A stretch of 64,000 nt of DNA from Haemophilus haemolyticus (GTDB taxonomy: Bacteria > Pseudomonadota > Gammaproteobacteria > Enterobacterales > Pasteurellaceae), in the NCBI RefSeq assembly GCF_003352385.1, contig NZ_CP031243.1, positions 1,032,501-1,096,500 of the forward strand, written 5' to 3'. Positions 36,335-45,814 of this stretch are shown here, piece by piece (the first letter of the stretch is position 1; every line of letters begins with the position of its first letter). The notes under the pieces were generated by a model. It was not told the DNA's origin. It searched no databases and saw nothing but the letters and a program-made list of their open reading frames with translations. The translations under genes and the position numbers were made by a program.

Positions 36335-36967
36335 ATGAATATCGAAATTATCCCCGTTACCGCATTTCAACAAAACTGTTCTTTGATTTGGGATGATGAC
36401 AAAAATGCCGCAATTATTGACCCAGGTGGCGAAGCCGAACGCCTAATTCAACGCATTGAAGAATTGAATTTAAATCTCAAAGTGATTTTGATTACTCACG
36501 GTCATTTAGATCACGTTGGTGCTGCAATGCAATTAAAACAACATTTTGGCATTGAAATTTGGGGTTCTCAAGAAGAAGATAAATTTTTATTTGAAAGTTT
36601 ACCCGAGCAAGCCCAATGTTTTGGTTTGCCAAATATTGAAGCCTTTTTACCTGATCGTTGGTTTAATCAAGAAGGTGAAATCTTAAAATTAGATGGCTTT
36701 AATTTCGAGATTTTACATTTACCAGGGCACACACCAGGGCATATTGGCTTTATTGAACATGAGAAAAAAGTGGCATTTACAGGCGATGTATTATTTCAAG
36801 GTGGAATTGGTCGTACCGATTTTCCTCGCGGGGATTATGAAACATTGATTTCTTCAATTCGAACAAAACTATTACCGTTGAATGATGATCTGATTATTAT
36901 TGCTGGGCATGGGCCTTATACAACCATTGGTCGAGAAAAACAGACAAACCCATTTTTAAATCGTTAA
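36335..36967 (+). CDS. gloC: Metallo-beta-lactamase-fold hydrolase GloC (glyoxalase II type)
   Basis: Hydrolyses thioesters such as S-lactoylglutathione in E. coli (YcbL). It is 210 aa. The metal-binding motif is THGHLDH (54-60), with further ligands in LPGHTPGH, FTGDVLF and AGHGPYT. It belongs to the short class lacking the C-terminal helical domain of GloB. The ATG follows TAAGGAG. In E. coli ycbB, ycbK and ycbL are also adjacent, which supports the name. Confidence 0.88.
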   Translation: MNIEIIPVTAFQQNCSLIWDDDKNAAIIDPGGEAERLIQRIEELNLNLKVILITHGHLDHVGAAMQLKQHFGIEIWGSQEEDKFLFESLPEQAQCFGLPNIEAFLPDRWFNQEGEILKLDGFNFEILHLPGHTPGHIGFIEHEKKVAFTGDVLFQGGIGRTDFPRGDYETLISSIRTKLLPLNDDLIIIAGHGPYTTIGREKQTNPFLNR

Positions 36968-37042
36968 AAGTGCGGTGAATTTTATTCTTATTTTCTAAAA
37001 GAGCTGATTTTTTATCGGTTCTTTTTATTTGAAAAAGGAAAG

Positions 37043-37062
37043 AGTTTGAGTCAGATCACAAA
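37043..37062 (+). promoter_or_regulatory. Candidate CRP site upstream of sucA
   Basis: TTTGA-GTCAGA-TCACA (37045-37060) matches the TGTGA-N6-TCACA consensus except for one base, with A/T on both sides. It lies about 110-130 bases before the sucA start. The spacer 36968-37171 otherwise holds one uptake signal. Confidence 0.6.
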
Positions 37063-37171
37063 TCTGTAACAATTTCTGATAAGAGGCTTATTTCCTTTTC
37101 AATCCTATGTATAATGCATAAAAAATGGAGCGAAAACTATCGTTCCAAATAATCATAATAAAGAGGTAGTT

Positions 37172-39979
37172 ATGCAGCAAAACAAGGCATTTGATGATTG
37201 GTTAGCCAGCACAGCATTAGGCGGTGCAAATCAATCTTATATAGAAGAGCTTTATGAAAGCTATTTGAGTGATCCGCAGTCGGTGGAGGAAAGTTGGCGA
37301 GCCACTTTTGATTCTTTACCAAAAACGACCGCACTTGAACAGCCTCATACACCAGTGCGAGATTATTTTCGTCGCTTAGCACGAGAAAATCATAATGAAG
37401 CGGTGACAGTGATAGATCCTGCTGCTGGTGCAAAATTAGTGAAAGTTCTACAATTTATCAATGCCTATCGTTTTCGTGGCCATTTAGAGGCTAATCTCGA
37501 TCCTCTCAATTATTATCGTTGGAAAGTATCTTCCGTCCCTGAATTAGATTATCGTCATCACGGTTTTACTGAACAAGATCTCAACGAAACCTTCAATATT
37601 AATCACTACGTTTACAAACGCGATACCATTAAACTTGGCGAATTGGCTCAAATGTTGAAAGAGACATATTGTGGTTCAATTGGCTTAGAGTTTATGCATG
37701 TGCAGGATATGGCACAGAAAACTTGGCTTCAGAGCAAAATGGAAAGCGTGTTAGATAAACCGCTTTTTACATCTGAAGAACGTGTTAATTTTCTTCGTGA
37801 ACTTACCGCCGCGGACGGTTTAGAGCGCTATCTAGGGGCAAAATTCCCTGGGGCGAAACGATTTTCTTTAGAAGGAAGTGACGCGTTTATTCCATTGATG
37901 AAAGAAATTATCCGTCATGCTAGTCGCCAAGGCGTAAATGATGTGGTAATGGGAATGGCACACCGTGGGCGTTTGAATATGCTCGTGAATGTATTAGGTA
38001 AAAAGCCTGAGGATTTATTTGATGAATTTGCGGGCAAACATTCCAGTGAGCGTACGGGGGATGTGAAATATCATCAAGGTTTTTCTTCTGATTTCGCAGT
38101 GGACGATAAGCGAGTGCACTTAACTTTGGCATTTAATCCGTCTCATTTGGAAATTGTAAGTCCTGTGGTTGTGGGTTCTGTTCGATCTCGTCAAACTCGT
38201 ATGAATGATACAGAGCGTAACCAAGTGCTTGCTATTACTGTGCATGGTGATTCCGCTGTAGCAGGGCAGGGCGTTGTTCAAGAAACATTGAATATGTCAA
38301 ATGCTCGTGGTTACAGTGTGGGTGGCACGATTCGTATTGTGATTAATAACCAAATTGGTTTTACGACATCTAACCCGAATGACACGCGTTCTACAGAGTA
38401 TTGCACCGATATCGCGAAAATGATTCAAGCGCCGATTATTCACGTTAATGGTGATGATCCTGAAGCGGTTGCTTTTGCTGCGCGTATGGCGGTGGAATAT
38501 CGTAATTTATTCAAACGAGATATTTTTATCGATTTAATTTCTTATCGTCGTCATGGGCATAATGAAGCTGATGAACCATTAGCCACTCAGCCAATGATGT
38601 ATAGCATCATCAAAAAACACCCAACACCGCGTAAAGTCTATGCAGATCGTTTAATTTCAGAAGGCGTGATGACTGAAGAACAAGTCACCGAGATGGTGAA
38701 TGATTATCGCGATGCGCTAGATAATGGTGATCGAGTCGTATCAGAATGGCGAGAAATGGATACGGCAAAAATGGATTGGTTGCAATATCTCAACTATGAT
38801 TGGACTGCGCCGTATGAAAGTAAATTTTCACAGGAACGTTTTTTAACACTGGCTAAACGTATATGTGAATATCCAGAAAGTTTACGTGCGCATCCTCGTG
38901 TAGAAAAAATCTATAATGATCGTAAAGCAATGTATCAAGGCGAAAAATTGCTCGACTGGGGTATGGCTGAAACCATGGCTTATGCAACCTTACTTGATGA
39001 GGGGGTTAATGTTCGTTTATCAGGTGAAGATGCGGGGCGGGGAACCTTTTTCCATCGTCATGCCGTTGTGCATAATCAAAATGATGGTACGGGGTATGTA
39101 CCATTAACACATTTGCATGCTAACCAAGGTCGTTTTGAAGTATGGGATTCGGTACTATCTGAAGAATCTGTTCTTGCTTTTGAATATGGTTATGCAACAA
39201 CAGATCCAAAAACGTTAACCATTTGGGAAGCGCAATTTGGCGATTTTGCTAATGGTGCACAAATTGTTATCGACCAATTTATTAGTTCTGGCGAACAAAA
39301 ATGGGGCAGAATGTGTGGTTTAGTTATGTTATTGCCTCATGGCTATGAGGGACAGGGTCCAGAACATTCTTCTGCTCGCCTTGAACGTTATTTGCAACTT
39401 TGTGCTGAACAAAATATGCAAGTCTGCGTGCCGTCAACGCCAGCACAGGTGTATCACATGTTGCGCCGTCAATCGTTGCGTAAAATGCGCCGTCCATTGA
39501 TTGCTATTTCTCCAAAATCTTTGTTACGCCATCCATTAGCTGTATCCAGTTTAGATGAGTTGATTAATGGAGCTTTCCAAACGGTAATTGGAGAAATTGA
39601 CGAGCTTGATCCTAAAGATGTAAAACGTGTGGTAATGTGTTCAGGTAAAGTTTATTACGATTTACTTGAACAACGTCGTGCAAATAATCAGAAAGATGTG
39701 GCGATTATTCGTATTGAGCAACTTTATCCATTCCCGCATGAGGATGTGAAGAAAGCGCTTGAGCCTTATGCACATGTCACGGATTATGTATGGTGCCAAG
39801 AAGAACCACTTAACCAAGGGGCTTGGTATTGCAGCAAACATAATTTTGAATCAGCAATTCCAGAATCCGTTAAACTCAAATATGCAGGGCGTCCAGCTTC
39901 AGCTTCTCCTGCTGTGGGTTATATGTCGCTTCACACTAAACAGCAAAAGCAGTTAGTGGAAGATGCGTTGAGTTTTTAA
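37172..39979 (+). CDS. sucA: 2-oxoglutarate dehydrogenase E1 component
   Basis: Thiamine-diphosphate enzyme that decarboxylates 2-oxoglutarate and passes the succinyl group to SucB. It is 935 aa, full length. An N-terminal SucB-binding segment (FDDWLASTALGGANQSYIEELYESYL) is followed by the ThDP domain with GMAHRGRLNML and the GDD...N metal motif (NGDDPEAVAFAARMAVEYRN). The pyrimidine domain has SGEDAGRGTFFHRHAV and the C-terminus VWCQEEPLNQGAW. The ATG follows AGAGGTAG. In H. influenzae the oxidative part of the TCA cycle is incomplete, so its supply of 2-oxoglutarate comes from glutamate. Confidence 0.96.
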   Translation: MQQNKAFDDWLASTALGGANQSYIEELYESYLSDPQSVEESWRATFDSLPKTTALEQPHTPVRDYFRRLARENHNEAVTVIDPAAGAKLVKVLQFINAYRFRGHLEANLDPLNYYRWKVSSVPELDYRHHGFTEQDLNETFNINHYVYKRDTIKLGELAQMLKETYCGSIGLEFMHVQDMAQKTWLQSKMESVLDKPLFTSEERVNFLRELTAADGLERYLGAKFPGAKRFSLEGSDAFIPLMKEIIRHASRQGVNDVVMGMAHRGRLNMLVNVLGKKPEDLFDEFAGKHSSERTGDVKYHQGFSSDFAVDDKRVHLTLAFNPSHLEIVSPVVVGSVRSRQTRMNDTERNQVLAITVHGDSAVAGQGVVQETLNMSNARGYSVGGTIRIVINNQIGFTTSNPNDTRSTEYCTDIAKMIQAPIIHVNGDDPEAVAFAARMAVEYRNLFKRDIFIDLISYRRHGHNEADEPLATQPMMYSIIKKHPTPRKVYADRLISEGVMTEEQVTEMVNDYRDALDNGDRVVSEWREMDTAKMDWLQYLNYDWTAPYESKFSQERFLTLAKRICEYPESLRAHPRVEKIYNDRKAMYQGEKLLDWGMAETMAYATLLDEGVNVRLSGEDAGRGTFFHRHAVVHNQNDGTGYVPLTHLHANQGRFEVWDSVLSEESVLAFEYGYATTDPKTLTIWEAQFGDFANGAQIVIDQFISSGEQKWGRMCGLVMLLPHGYEGQGPEHSSARLERYLQLCAEQNMQVCVPSTPAQVYHMLRRQSLRKMRRPLIAISPKSLLRHPLAVSSLDELINGAFQTVIGEIDELDPKDVKRVVMCSGKVYYDLLEQRRANNQKDVAIIRIEQLYPFPHEDVKKALEPYAHVTDYVWCQEEPLNQGAWYCSKHNFESAIPESVKLKYAGRPASASPAVGYMSLHTKQQKQLVEDALSF

Positions 39980-40085
39980 AGTGCGGTTAATTTAATAAAG
40001 GTTTTTATATCTTTGCTTTCCTCTGTAAATAGGGGAGCCAAGATAATTAAGATATATAGTAAAAAAGAAGAAAAGGAAAAATAAA

Positions 40086-41315
40086 ATGACCATTGAAATT
40101 CTTGTTCCAGACCTACCTGAATCAGTTGCGGATGCAATAGTGGCTACTTGGCATAAAAAAGTAGGTGATACCGTTAAACGTGATGAAGTGATTGTAGAAA
40201 TTGAAACGGATAAAGTTGTGCTAGAAGTACCCGCACTTTCTGATGGTGTACTGGCAGAAGTTGTTCAAGCAGAGGGCGAAACTGTGGTGAGTAAACAGCT
40301 GCTAGGAAAAATTTCTACGGCTCAAGAAGGGGATGTCAGTTCAGCGACGTTAAAAGCAACGAATGAAGCCACACCATCAGATCGTCAACATGCAGCGATT
40401 GAAAATAGTCATAATCATAATGCGGATCAAGGCCCTGCGATTCGACGTTTATTAGCAGAACATGATTTGCAAGCAGATCAAATTCAAGGTTCCGGTGTGG
40501 GTGGCCGTTTAACACGTGAAGATATTGAACGTGAAATCGCAAAACGACAAGCACTGCAAGCGAAACAAGAAGCTGCTACTGATCAAAATACAATTAGTAC
40601 GGTAGCTTATAGTGCGCGTTCTGAAAAACGTGTGCCAATGACACGTTTGCGCAAACGTATTGCTGAACGTTTACTTGAGGCCAAAAATAGTACAGCAATG
40701 CTTACTACTTTCAATGAAGTGGATATGCAGCCGATAATGACTTTGCGTAAAACCTACGGTGAAAAATTTGAAAAACAGCATGGTGTCCGTTTAGGTTTTA
40801 TGTCTTTTTATATTAAAGCGGTTGTGGAAGCATTAAAACGTTATCCTGAAGTTAATGCTTCTATTGATGGGGATGATGTTGTTTACCATAATTATTTTGA
40901 TATTAGTATTGCGGTTTCGACTCTTCGTGGCTTAGTCACACCGGTGCTTCGTGATTGTGATAAGCTCAGTATGGCAGAGATCGAAAAACAAATTAAAGCA
41001 TTAGCTGAAAAAGGTCGTGATGGTAAATTGACAGTAGAAGATCTTACTGGCGGCAATTTTACCATTACAAATGGCGGCGTGTTTGGTTCTCTTATGTCCA
41101 CTCCAATTATCAATCCACCACAAAGTGCAATTTTAGGAATGCATGCTATTAAAGAACGCCCGATTGCGCTTAATGGTCAAGTGGTGATTCGCCCGATGAT
41201 GTATCTTGCTTTATCTTACGATCATCGTTTAATTGACGGCCGTGAATCTGTTGGTTTCTTGGTAACGATTAAAGAATTGTTGGAAGACCCAACAAGATTA
41301 TTATTGGAAATCTAA
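40086..41315 (+). CDS. sucB: 2-oxoglutarate dehydrogenase E2 (dihydrolipoyl succinyltransferase)
   Basis: Core of the complex, transferring succinyl to CoA. It is 409 aa. The lipoyl domain carries the modified lysine in [11 protein letters not shown] (about residue 43). A peripheral-subunit-binding domain (about 110-150, [12 protein letters not shown] and [12 protein letters not shown]) and the catalytic domain with the active-site [11 protein letters not shown] follow. It is 106 bases after sucA. There is no sucCD downstream; the unit ends in a terminator. Confidence 0.96.
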   Translation: MTIEILVPDLPESVADAIVATWHKKVGDTVKRDEVIVEIETDKVVLEVPALSDGVLAEVVQAEGETVVSKQLLGKISTAQEGDVSSATLKATNEATPSDRQHAAIENSHNHNADQGPAIRRLLAEHDLQADQIQGSGVGGRLTREDIEREIAKRQALQAKQEAATDQNTISTVAYSARSEKRVPMTRLRKRIAERLLEAKNSTAMLTTFNEVDMQPIMTLRKTYGEKFEKQHGVRLGFMSFYIKAVVEALKRYPEVNASIDGDDVVYHNYFDISIAVSTLRGLVTPVLRDCDKLSMAEIEKQIKALAEKGRDGKLTVEDLTGGNFTITNGGVFGSLMSTPIINPPQSAILGMHAIKERPIALNGQVVIRPMMYLALSYDHRLIDGRESVGFLVTIKELLEDPTRLLLEI

Positions 41316-41320
41316 GAAAT

Positions 41321-41351
41321 AAAAGGCTTTCTGTGTTAGAAAGCCTTTTAA
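41321..41351 (+). terminator. sucAB terminator
   Basis: AAAAGGCTTTCT pairs with AGAAAGCCTTTT around GTGTT, just after the sucB stop. Confidence 0.85.
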
Positions 41352-41366
41352 AATGAACAAAAAATT

Positions 41367-41415
41367 AACCGCACTTTAAATATTTAAAAAGAATATTCCA
41401 AAGTGCGGTTATTTT
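41367..41415. terminator. Uptake-signal inverted pair between sucB and nrdB
   Basis: AACCGCACTTT and AAAGTGCGGTT (perfect signals at 41368 and 41401) face each other across 22 bases. They probably terminate nrdB on the minus strand. Confidence 0.65.
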
Positions 41416-41430
41416 CTTATGTGTTTTTAA

Positions 41431-42561
41431 TTAGAGATCGAAATCGCCAAAATCATTCGTATCAACTTTTGAGTCAATTTGACCAACAAGGTAAGAACTC
41501 ACTTCCACTTCTTGTGGTGCCACTTGTACGTTGTCAGAAACAAGCCATGCGTTAATCCATGGAATTGGATTAGAACGCGCACCAAATGGCAATGGAAGAC
41601 CGACCGCTTGCATACGGATATTGGTGATATATTCCACGTATTGCACCAAAATGTCTTTGTTCAAACCAATCATCGAACCGTCTTTGAACAAGTAATCAGC
41701 CCAGTCTTTTTCTTGTTCCGCAGCGGCTAAGAATAGATCATAGGCTTCTTGTTTACATTCTTCCGCAATTTCTGCCATTTCAGGGTCATCTTGACCTGCA
41801 GCCATAATATTTAAAATGTGCTGCGTACCAGTTAAGTGTAAGGCTTCATCACGAGCGATAAATTTAATAATTTTCGCATTACCTTCCATTAATTGACGTT
41901 CCGCAAAGGCAAAGGAGCAAGCGAAAGATACGTAGAAACGAATTGCTTCAAGTGCGTTCACACTCATCAAGCAAAGATAAAGTTGTTTTTTCAAATTACG
42001 TAATGTGACAACACATTCTTTACCATCTACAGTGTAGGTGCCTTCGCCATATAGGCTGTAAAGTTGGCTGTCACGGATTAAATCATCGTAATAAGAAGAA
42101 ATATCGCGCGCACGTTTAATGATTTCTTCGTTAGTTACGATGTCGTCAAACACGATAGACGGATCGTTCACGATATTACGAATAATGTGCGTGTAAGAAC
42201 GAGAATGGATGGTTTCAGAGAATGTCCACGTCTCAATCCAAGTTTCTAATTCAGGAATGGATACCAACGGCAATAATGCTACGTTTGGACTACGACCTTG
42301 AATAGAATCCAATAAGGTTTGATATTTTAAGTTACTGATGAAAATGTGTTTTTCATGCTCAGGTAACGCGGCATAGTCGATACGGTCTTGAGACACATCC
42401 ACTTCTTCCGGACGCCAGAAGAAAGAAAGTTGCTTTTCAATGAGCTTTTCAAACGTTTCATATTTTTGTTGATCATAACGTGCAACGTTAACGTTTTGAC
42501 CAAAGAACATTGGTTCTTTTAACTGGTCGTTTTTGTTTTGTGAGAAAGTGGTGTATGCCAT
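41431..42561 (-). CDS. nrdB: Ribonucleotide reductase class Ia, small subunit
   Basis: Diiron-tyrosyl radical subunit of aerobic ribonucleotide reductase. It is 376 aa from ATG 42561, chosen because GGAGA lies just upstream and the protein then begins [12 protein letters not shown] as in E. coli; an ATG four codons earlier lacks a site. Iron ligands are in the LPEHEKHIF and [13 protein letters not shown] region and RDEALH. The C-terminal tail ([14 protein letters not shown]) is the NrdA-binding peptide. It follows nrdA after 101 bases that hold a REP-type repeat. Confidence 0.96.
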   Translation of the reverse strand: MAYTTFSQNKNDQLKEPMFFGQNVNVARYDQQKYETFEKLIEKQLSFFWRPEEVDVSQDRIDYAALPEHEKHIFISNLKYQTLLDSIQGRSPNVALLPLVSIPELETWIETWTFSETIHSRSYTHIIRNIVNDPSIVFDDIVTNEEIIKRARDISSYYDDLIRDSQLYSLYGEGTYTVDGKECVVTLRNLKKQLYLCLMSVNALEAIRFYVSFACSFAFAERQLMEGNAKIIKFIARDEALHLTGTQHILNIMAAGQDDPEMAEIAEECKQEAYDLFLAAAEQEKDWADYLFKDGSMIGLNKDILVQYVEYITNIRMQAVGLPLPFGARSNPIPWINAWLVSDNVQVAPQEVEVSSYLVGQIDSKVDTNDFGDFDL

Positions 42562-42576
42562 TTTTGTCTCCATATC

Positions 42577-42639
42577 GTAGAGTGGGCGTTAGCCCACCAT
42601 TTTAATAAGAAAGTTTTGGTGGGCTAAAGCCCACCCTAC
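42577..42639. repeat. REP-type inverted pair (REPIN-like) between nrdA and nrdB
   Basis: GTAGAGTGGGCGTTAGCCCACCA (42577-42599) faces TGGTGGGCTAAAGCCCACCCTAC (42617-42639). Each arm is a hairpin (GTGGGC...GCCCAC) with GTAG at its outer base. It is the same family as the pair at 19425-19508. Confidence 0.75.
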
Positions 42640-42662
42640 AAGAATAGAAAGAAATGTCTAAT

Positions 42663-44933
42663 TTAAATCTTACAAGCCCCACCAGCACAGCCGTCATCAA
42701 GATCTTCTTGAGCATCTTCGGCACCATCGCGGGTGTTTTGATAGTAAAGGGTTTTTAAGCCGTATTTGTAAGCGGTTAAAAGATCTTTTAACAACACTTT
42801 CATTGGTACTTTACCGTCTTCAAAACGTTTTGGATCGTAGTTAGTGTTGGCGGAGATCGCTTGGTCTACGAATTTTTGCATAATACCGACTAAATGTAAG
42901 TAGCCATCATTGCTTGGGATATCCCAAAGTAATTCGTAGTTGTCGCTTAAGTTTTCGTACTCAGGTACAACTTGTTTTAGGATGCCATCTTTTGACGCTT
43001 TAATACTTACATGACCACGCGGTGGCTCAATACCATTAGTCGCATTGGAAATCTGCGATGATGTTTCCGATGGCATTAAGGCGGTTAATGTTGAGTTACG
43101 TAAACCAAATTCTTGAATATCTTTACGCAAGCTTTCCCAATCATAATGTAGAGGCTCTTGTGTTAAGGCATCTAAATCTTTCTTATAGGTATCAATAGGT
43201 AAAATGCCTTTTGCATAAGTGGTTTCATTGAAGTATTCGCAAGCACCTTGCTCTTTTGCTAAGTTCATAGAGGCTTTTAATAAATAATATTGAATGGCTT
43301 CAAAAGTACGGTGAGTTAAATCGTTAGCTGAACCATCAGAATAACGAACACCATTTTTCGCAAGGTAATAAGCATAGTTAATGACACCGATACCTAATGC
43401 ACGACGAGCAAGTGAACTACGTTTTGCCGCCACAACAGGGTAATCTTGATAATCTAATAATGCATCAAGTGAACGTACAGCAAGATCGGCAAGTTCTTCT
43501 AATTCATCTAAGTTTTCAATTTTACCTAAGTTAAATGCAGAAAGCGTACAAAGTGCGATTTCTCCATTTTCATCATTAATGTGCTCAAGCGGCTTTGTAG
43601 GTAATGCGATTTCTAAACATAAGTTAGATTGGCGAACTGGTGCCACTTGTGGATCAAATGGAGAGTGAGTATTACAGTGGTCTACGTTTTGAATGTAGAT
43701 ACGACCTGTTGATGCACGTTCTTGCATTAATAAAGAGAAAATCTCAACAGCTTTGACGGTGCGTTTGCGGATAGTTGGATCTTGTTCGTATTTTACGTAC
43801 AGTTCTTCAAATTTATCTTGATCCGCAAAGAATGCTTCATAAAGTCCAGGTACATCCGATGGACTAAATAAAGTAATCTCGCCACCTTTAATTAAACGTT
43901 GATACATTAATTTGTTCAACTGTACGCCGTAGTCCATATGACGAACGCGGTTGTCTTCTACACCACGGTTATTTTTTAACACAAGCAAGCTTTCAGCTTC
44001 TAAGTGCCAAATAGGGTAATAAAGTGTCGCAGCACCGCCACGAACGCCACCTTGTGAACAAGATTTCACCGCAGTTTGGAAATATTTATAGAATGGAATA
44101 CACCCCGTATGGAATGCTTCACCGCCACGAATCTCACTACCTAATGCACGAATAGCACCTGCATTAATGCCAATCCCCGCACGTTGTGAAACATATTTCA
44201 CAATAGCTGATGCCGTTGCATTGATTGAATCTAAGCTGTCATCACATTCAATTAATACGCAAGAGCTGAACTGACGAGTAGGTGTGCGCACTCCCGCCAT
44301 AATTGGCGTTGGTAAGGAAATTTTGAAGGTGGATGTTGCATCGTAGAAACGTTTTACATAATCCAAACGCGTTTCTTTTGGATATTTAGAGAATAAACTT
44401 GCAGCTACCAGTAAATAGAGGAATTGTGCAGACTCGTAGATTTCTCCCGTCACACGGTTTTGAACTAAATACTTACCTTCTAATTGTTTTACGGCAGCAT
44501 AAGAGAACGTCATATCACGCCAATGATCGATGAATCCGTCCATTATGTCCCATTCTTCACGGGTATAATCATCCAATAACGCATGATCATATTTTCCCAT
44601 GCGTACTAATTTTTTGACGTGATCGTATAAACGAGGAGGATCAAAATGACCGTAGGCTTTTTTGCGTAAATGGAAAATCGCTAAGCGAGCAGCTAAAAAT
44701 TGATAATCAGGCGTATCTTTGCTGATTAAATCTGCGGCTGCTTTAATAATGGTTTCGTGAATGTCTGAAGTACGAATGCCTTCATAAAATTGAATGTGTG
44801 AGCGAAGCTCAACTTGGGAAACAGATACATTGTCTAGACCTTCTGCTGCCCATGTAATAACACGGTGGATTTTATCAAGATTGATTTGTTCCTGCGTGCC
44901 ATCACGCTTGGTTACCATTAAGCTTTTATTCAT
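42663..44933 (-). CDS. nrdA: Ribonucleotide reductase class Ia, large subunit
   Basis: Catalytic subunit reducing ribonucleoside diphosphates to deoxy forms. It is 756 aa. The ATP-cone is at the N-terminus (MVTKRDGTQEQINLDKIHRVI). Active-site cysteines are in FSSCVLIEC and SNLCLEIALP, and the C-terminal shuttle pair is in GCAGGACKI. It is first in nrdA-nrdB on the minus strand and controlled by a tandem NrdR operator 32 bases upstream. The start follows TAACAAGGGTCG. Confidence 0.97.
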   Translation of the reverse strand: MNKSLMVTKRDGTQEQINLDKIHRVITWAAEGLDNVSVSQVELRSHIQFYEGIRTSDIHETIIKAAADLISKDTPDYQFLAARLAIFHLRKKAYGHFDPPRLYDHVKKLVRMGKYDHALLDDYTREEWDIMDGFIDHWRDMTFSYAAVKQLEGKYLVQNRVTGEIYESAQFLYLLVAASLFSKYPKETRLDYVKRFYDATSTFKISLPTPIMAGVRTPTRQFSSCVLIECDDSLDSINATASAIVKYVSQRAGIGINAGAIRALGSEIRGGEAFHTGCIPFYKYFQTAVKSCSQGGVRGGAATLYYPIWHLEAESLLVLKNNRGVEDNRVRHMDYGVQLNKLMYQRLIKGGEITLFSPSDVPGLYEAFFADQDKFEELYVKYEQDPTIRKRTVKAVEIFSLLMQERASTGRIYIQNVDHCNTHSPFDPQVAPVRQSNLCLEIALPTKPLEHINDENGEIALCTLSAFNLGKIENLDELEELADLAVRSLDALLDYQDYPVVAAKRSSLARRALGIGVINYAYYLAKNGVRYSDGSANDLTHRTFEAIQYYLLKASMNLAKEQGACEYFNETTYAKGILPIDTYKKDLDALTQEPLHYDWESLRKDIQEFGLRNSTLTALMPSETSSQISNATNGIEPPRGHVSIKASKDGILKQVVPEYENLSDNYELLWDIPSNDGYLHLVGIMQKFVDQAISANTNYDPKRFEDGKVPMKVLLKDLLTAYKYGLKTLYYQNTRDGAEDAQEDLDDGCAGGACKI

Positions 44934-44964
44934 TGTACGACCCTTGTTATTATAACGATGTTAA

Positions 44965-45011
44965 ACACAATATATAGTGTTTGTAATGAAATCATGCACA
45001 AGGTAATGTGT
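44965..45011 (-). promoter_or_regulatory. Tandem NrdR boxes upstream of nrdA
   Basis: ACACAATATATAGTGT (44965-44980) is a perfect NrdR box. GCACAAGGTAATGTGT (44996-45011) matches 12 of 16 positions. The boxes are 31 bases apart, three helical turns, which is the arrangement NrdR needs to repress reductase genes. Confidence 0.9.
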
Positions 45012-45014
45012 TTT

Positions 45015-45048
45015 TTGCTTGAGATCAAGCAATAAATTTTTTGCTTGA
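45015..45048. repeat. Three alternating TTGCTTGA arms upstream of nrdA
   Basis: TTGCTTGA (45015-45022), its complement TCAAGCAA (45025-45032) and a second TTGCTTGA (45041-45048). The middle arm can pair with either neighbour. They sit just beyond the NrdR boxes and would overlap a minus-strand -35/-10 candidate (TTGTCA at 45058-45053). Confidence 0.65.
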
Positions 45049-45132
45049 ATTATTGACAATAGGTAACTTATTTAAAAATAAACAGTTTTTTCGAAGAGCA
45101 AAAAAATCAAATTTTTTACTTGTAAAAATGAG

Positions 45133-45173
45133 AAAAGTGCGGTTGAAATTCGTTGAATTTTTACCGCACTTTG
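45133..45173 (-). terminator. dolP terminator made of paired uptake signals
   Basis: AAAGTGCGGT and ACCGCACTTT (perfect signals at 45135 and 45163) form a 10-bp stem right after the dolP stop on the minus strand. The rest of the nrdA-dolP gap shows no gene. Confidence 0.7.
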
Positions 45174-45177
45174 AAGA

Positions 45178-45759
45178 TTAGTTTAGGTATTTGAAAACTT
45201 TAATTACTTTTTGCACGCCACTGATTTTACTTGCAATATCTGCAGCTGCATCAGCTTGGGCGTGAGTCACTGTACCGAGTAGGAAAACTTCTCCATTTTC
45301 GCTAATAACTTTAACATCGGTTGCTTTAACTCGACCATCAACTAACATTTTTGATTTGACCTGAGTGGTAATCCAACTGTCTTTGCTGATTTGTGCAAAA
45401 GAGATTTTCGGGCCAACAGTCAGTTCGTTATAAATATCATTGACACCTTCAACGCCTTTTGCAAGATCTGCGGCAGTGTCTTTTACACCACTATTAGGAA
45501 CTTGACCGATTAAAAGTACTCGACCATTGTAAGACACTGCATTTACACGACCTTCAGTTTTGATTTGAGCATCTTTTTCAACGGCATTTTCTACTTTGAA
45601 TTCTAGTGTTTCGTCATCTACTTGTGTGCCAGCAGTTCGAGGATCGGTACCTACTTTAGCTGCTACAGCTCCACCTCCAATCACAGCTGCAACACATCCC
45701 TGTAAAAAGATTGTTGTTCCAAGTACGACAGCCAGTTTTTTTAATGGGGATAATTTCAT
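45178..45759 (-). CDS. dolP: Outer-membrane BON-domain lipoprotein DolP
   Basis: Division- and outer-membrane-localised lipoprotein that binds anionic phospholipid and helps envelope integrity. It is 193 aa from ATG 45759, preceded by AAAGGAG; the frame extends further upstream without support. The lipobox is LQGC (cysteine near residue 21). Two BON domains follow (about 45-115 and 120-190), each with a VLLIGQV or VFLLGTV strand. It is downstream of diaA and yraN, the same neighbourhood as in E. coli. Confidence 0.93.
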   Translation of the reverse strand: MKLSPLKKLAVVLGTTIFLQGCVAAVIGGGAVAAKVGTDPRTAGTQVDDETLEFKVENAVEKDAQIKTEGRVNAVSYNGRVLLIGQVPNSGVKDTAADLAKGVEGVNDIYNELTVGPKISFAQISKDSWITTQVKSKMLVDGRVKATDVKVISENGEVFLLGTVTHAQADAAADIASKISGVQKVIKVFKYLN

Positions 45760-45814
45760 ATTAACTCCTTTTGAGATTGAACTACTGGTAGTTTGAAAGT
45801 AATTTATTTTTCTG

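Noticed and set aside
45053-45081. Plus-strand TTGACA upstream of nrdA as a promoter
   Set aside because: No -10 at usable spacing and no plus-strand gene downstream before 48570.
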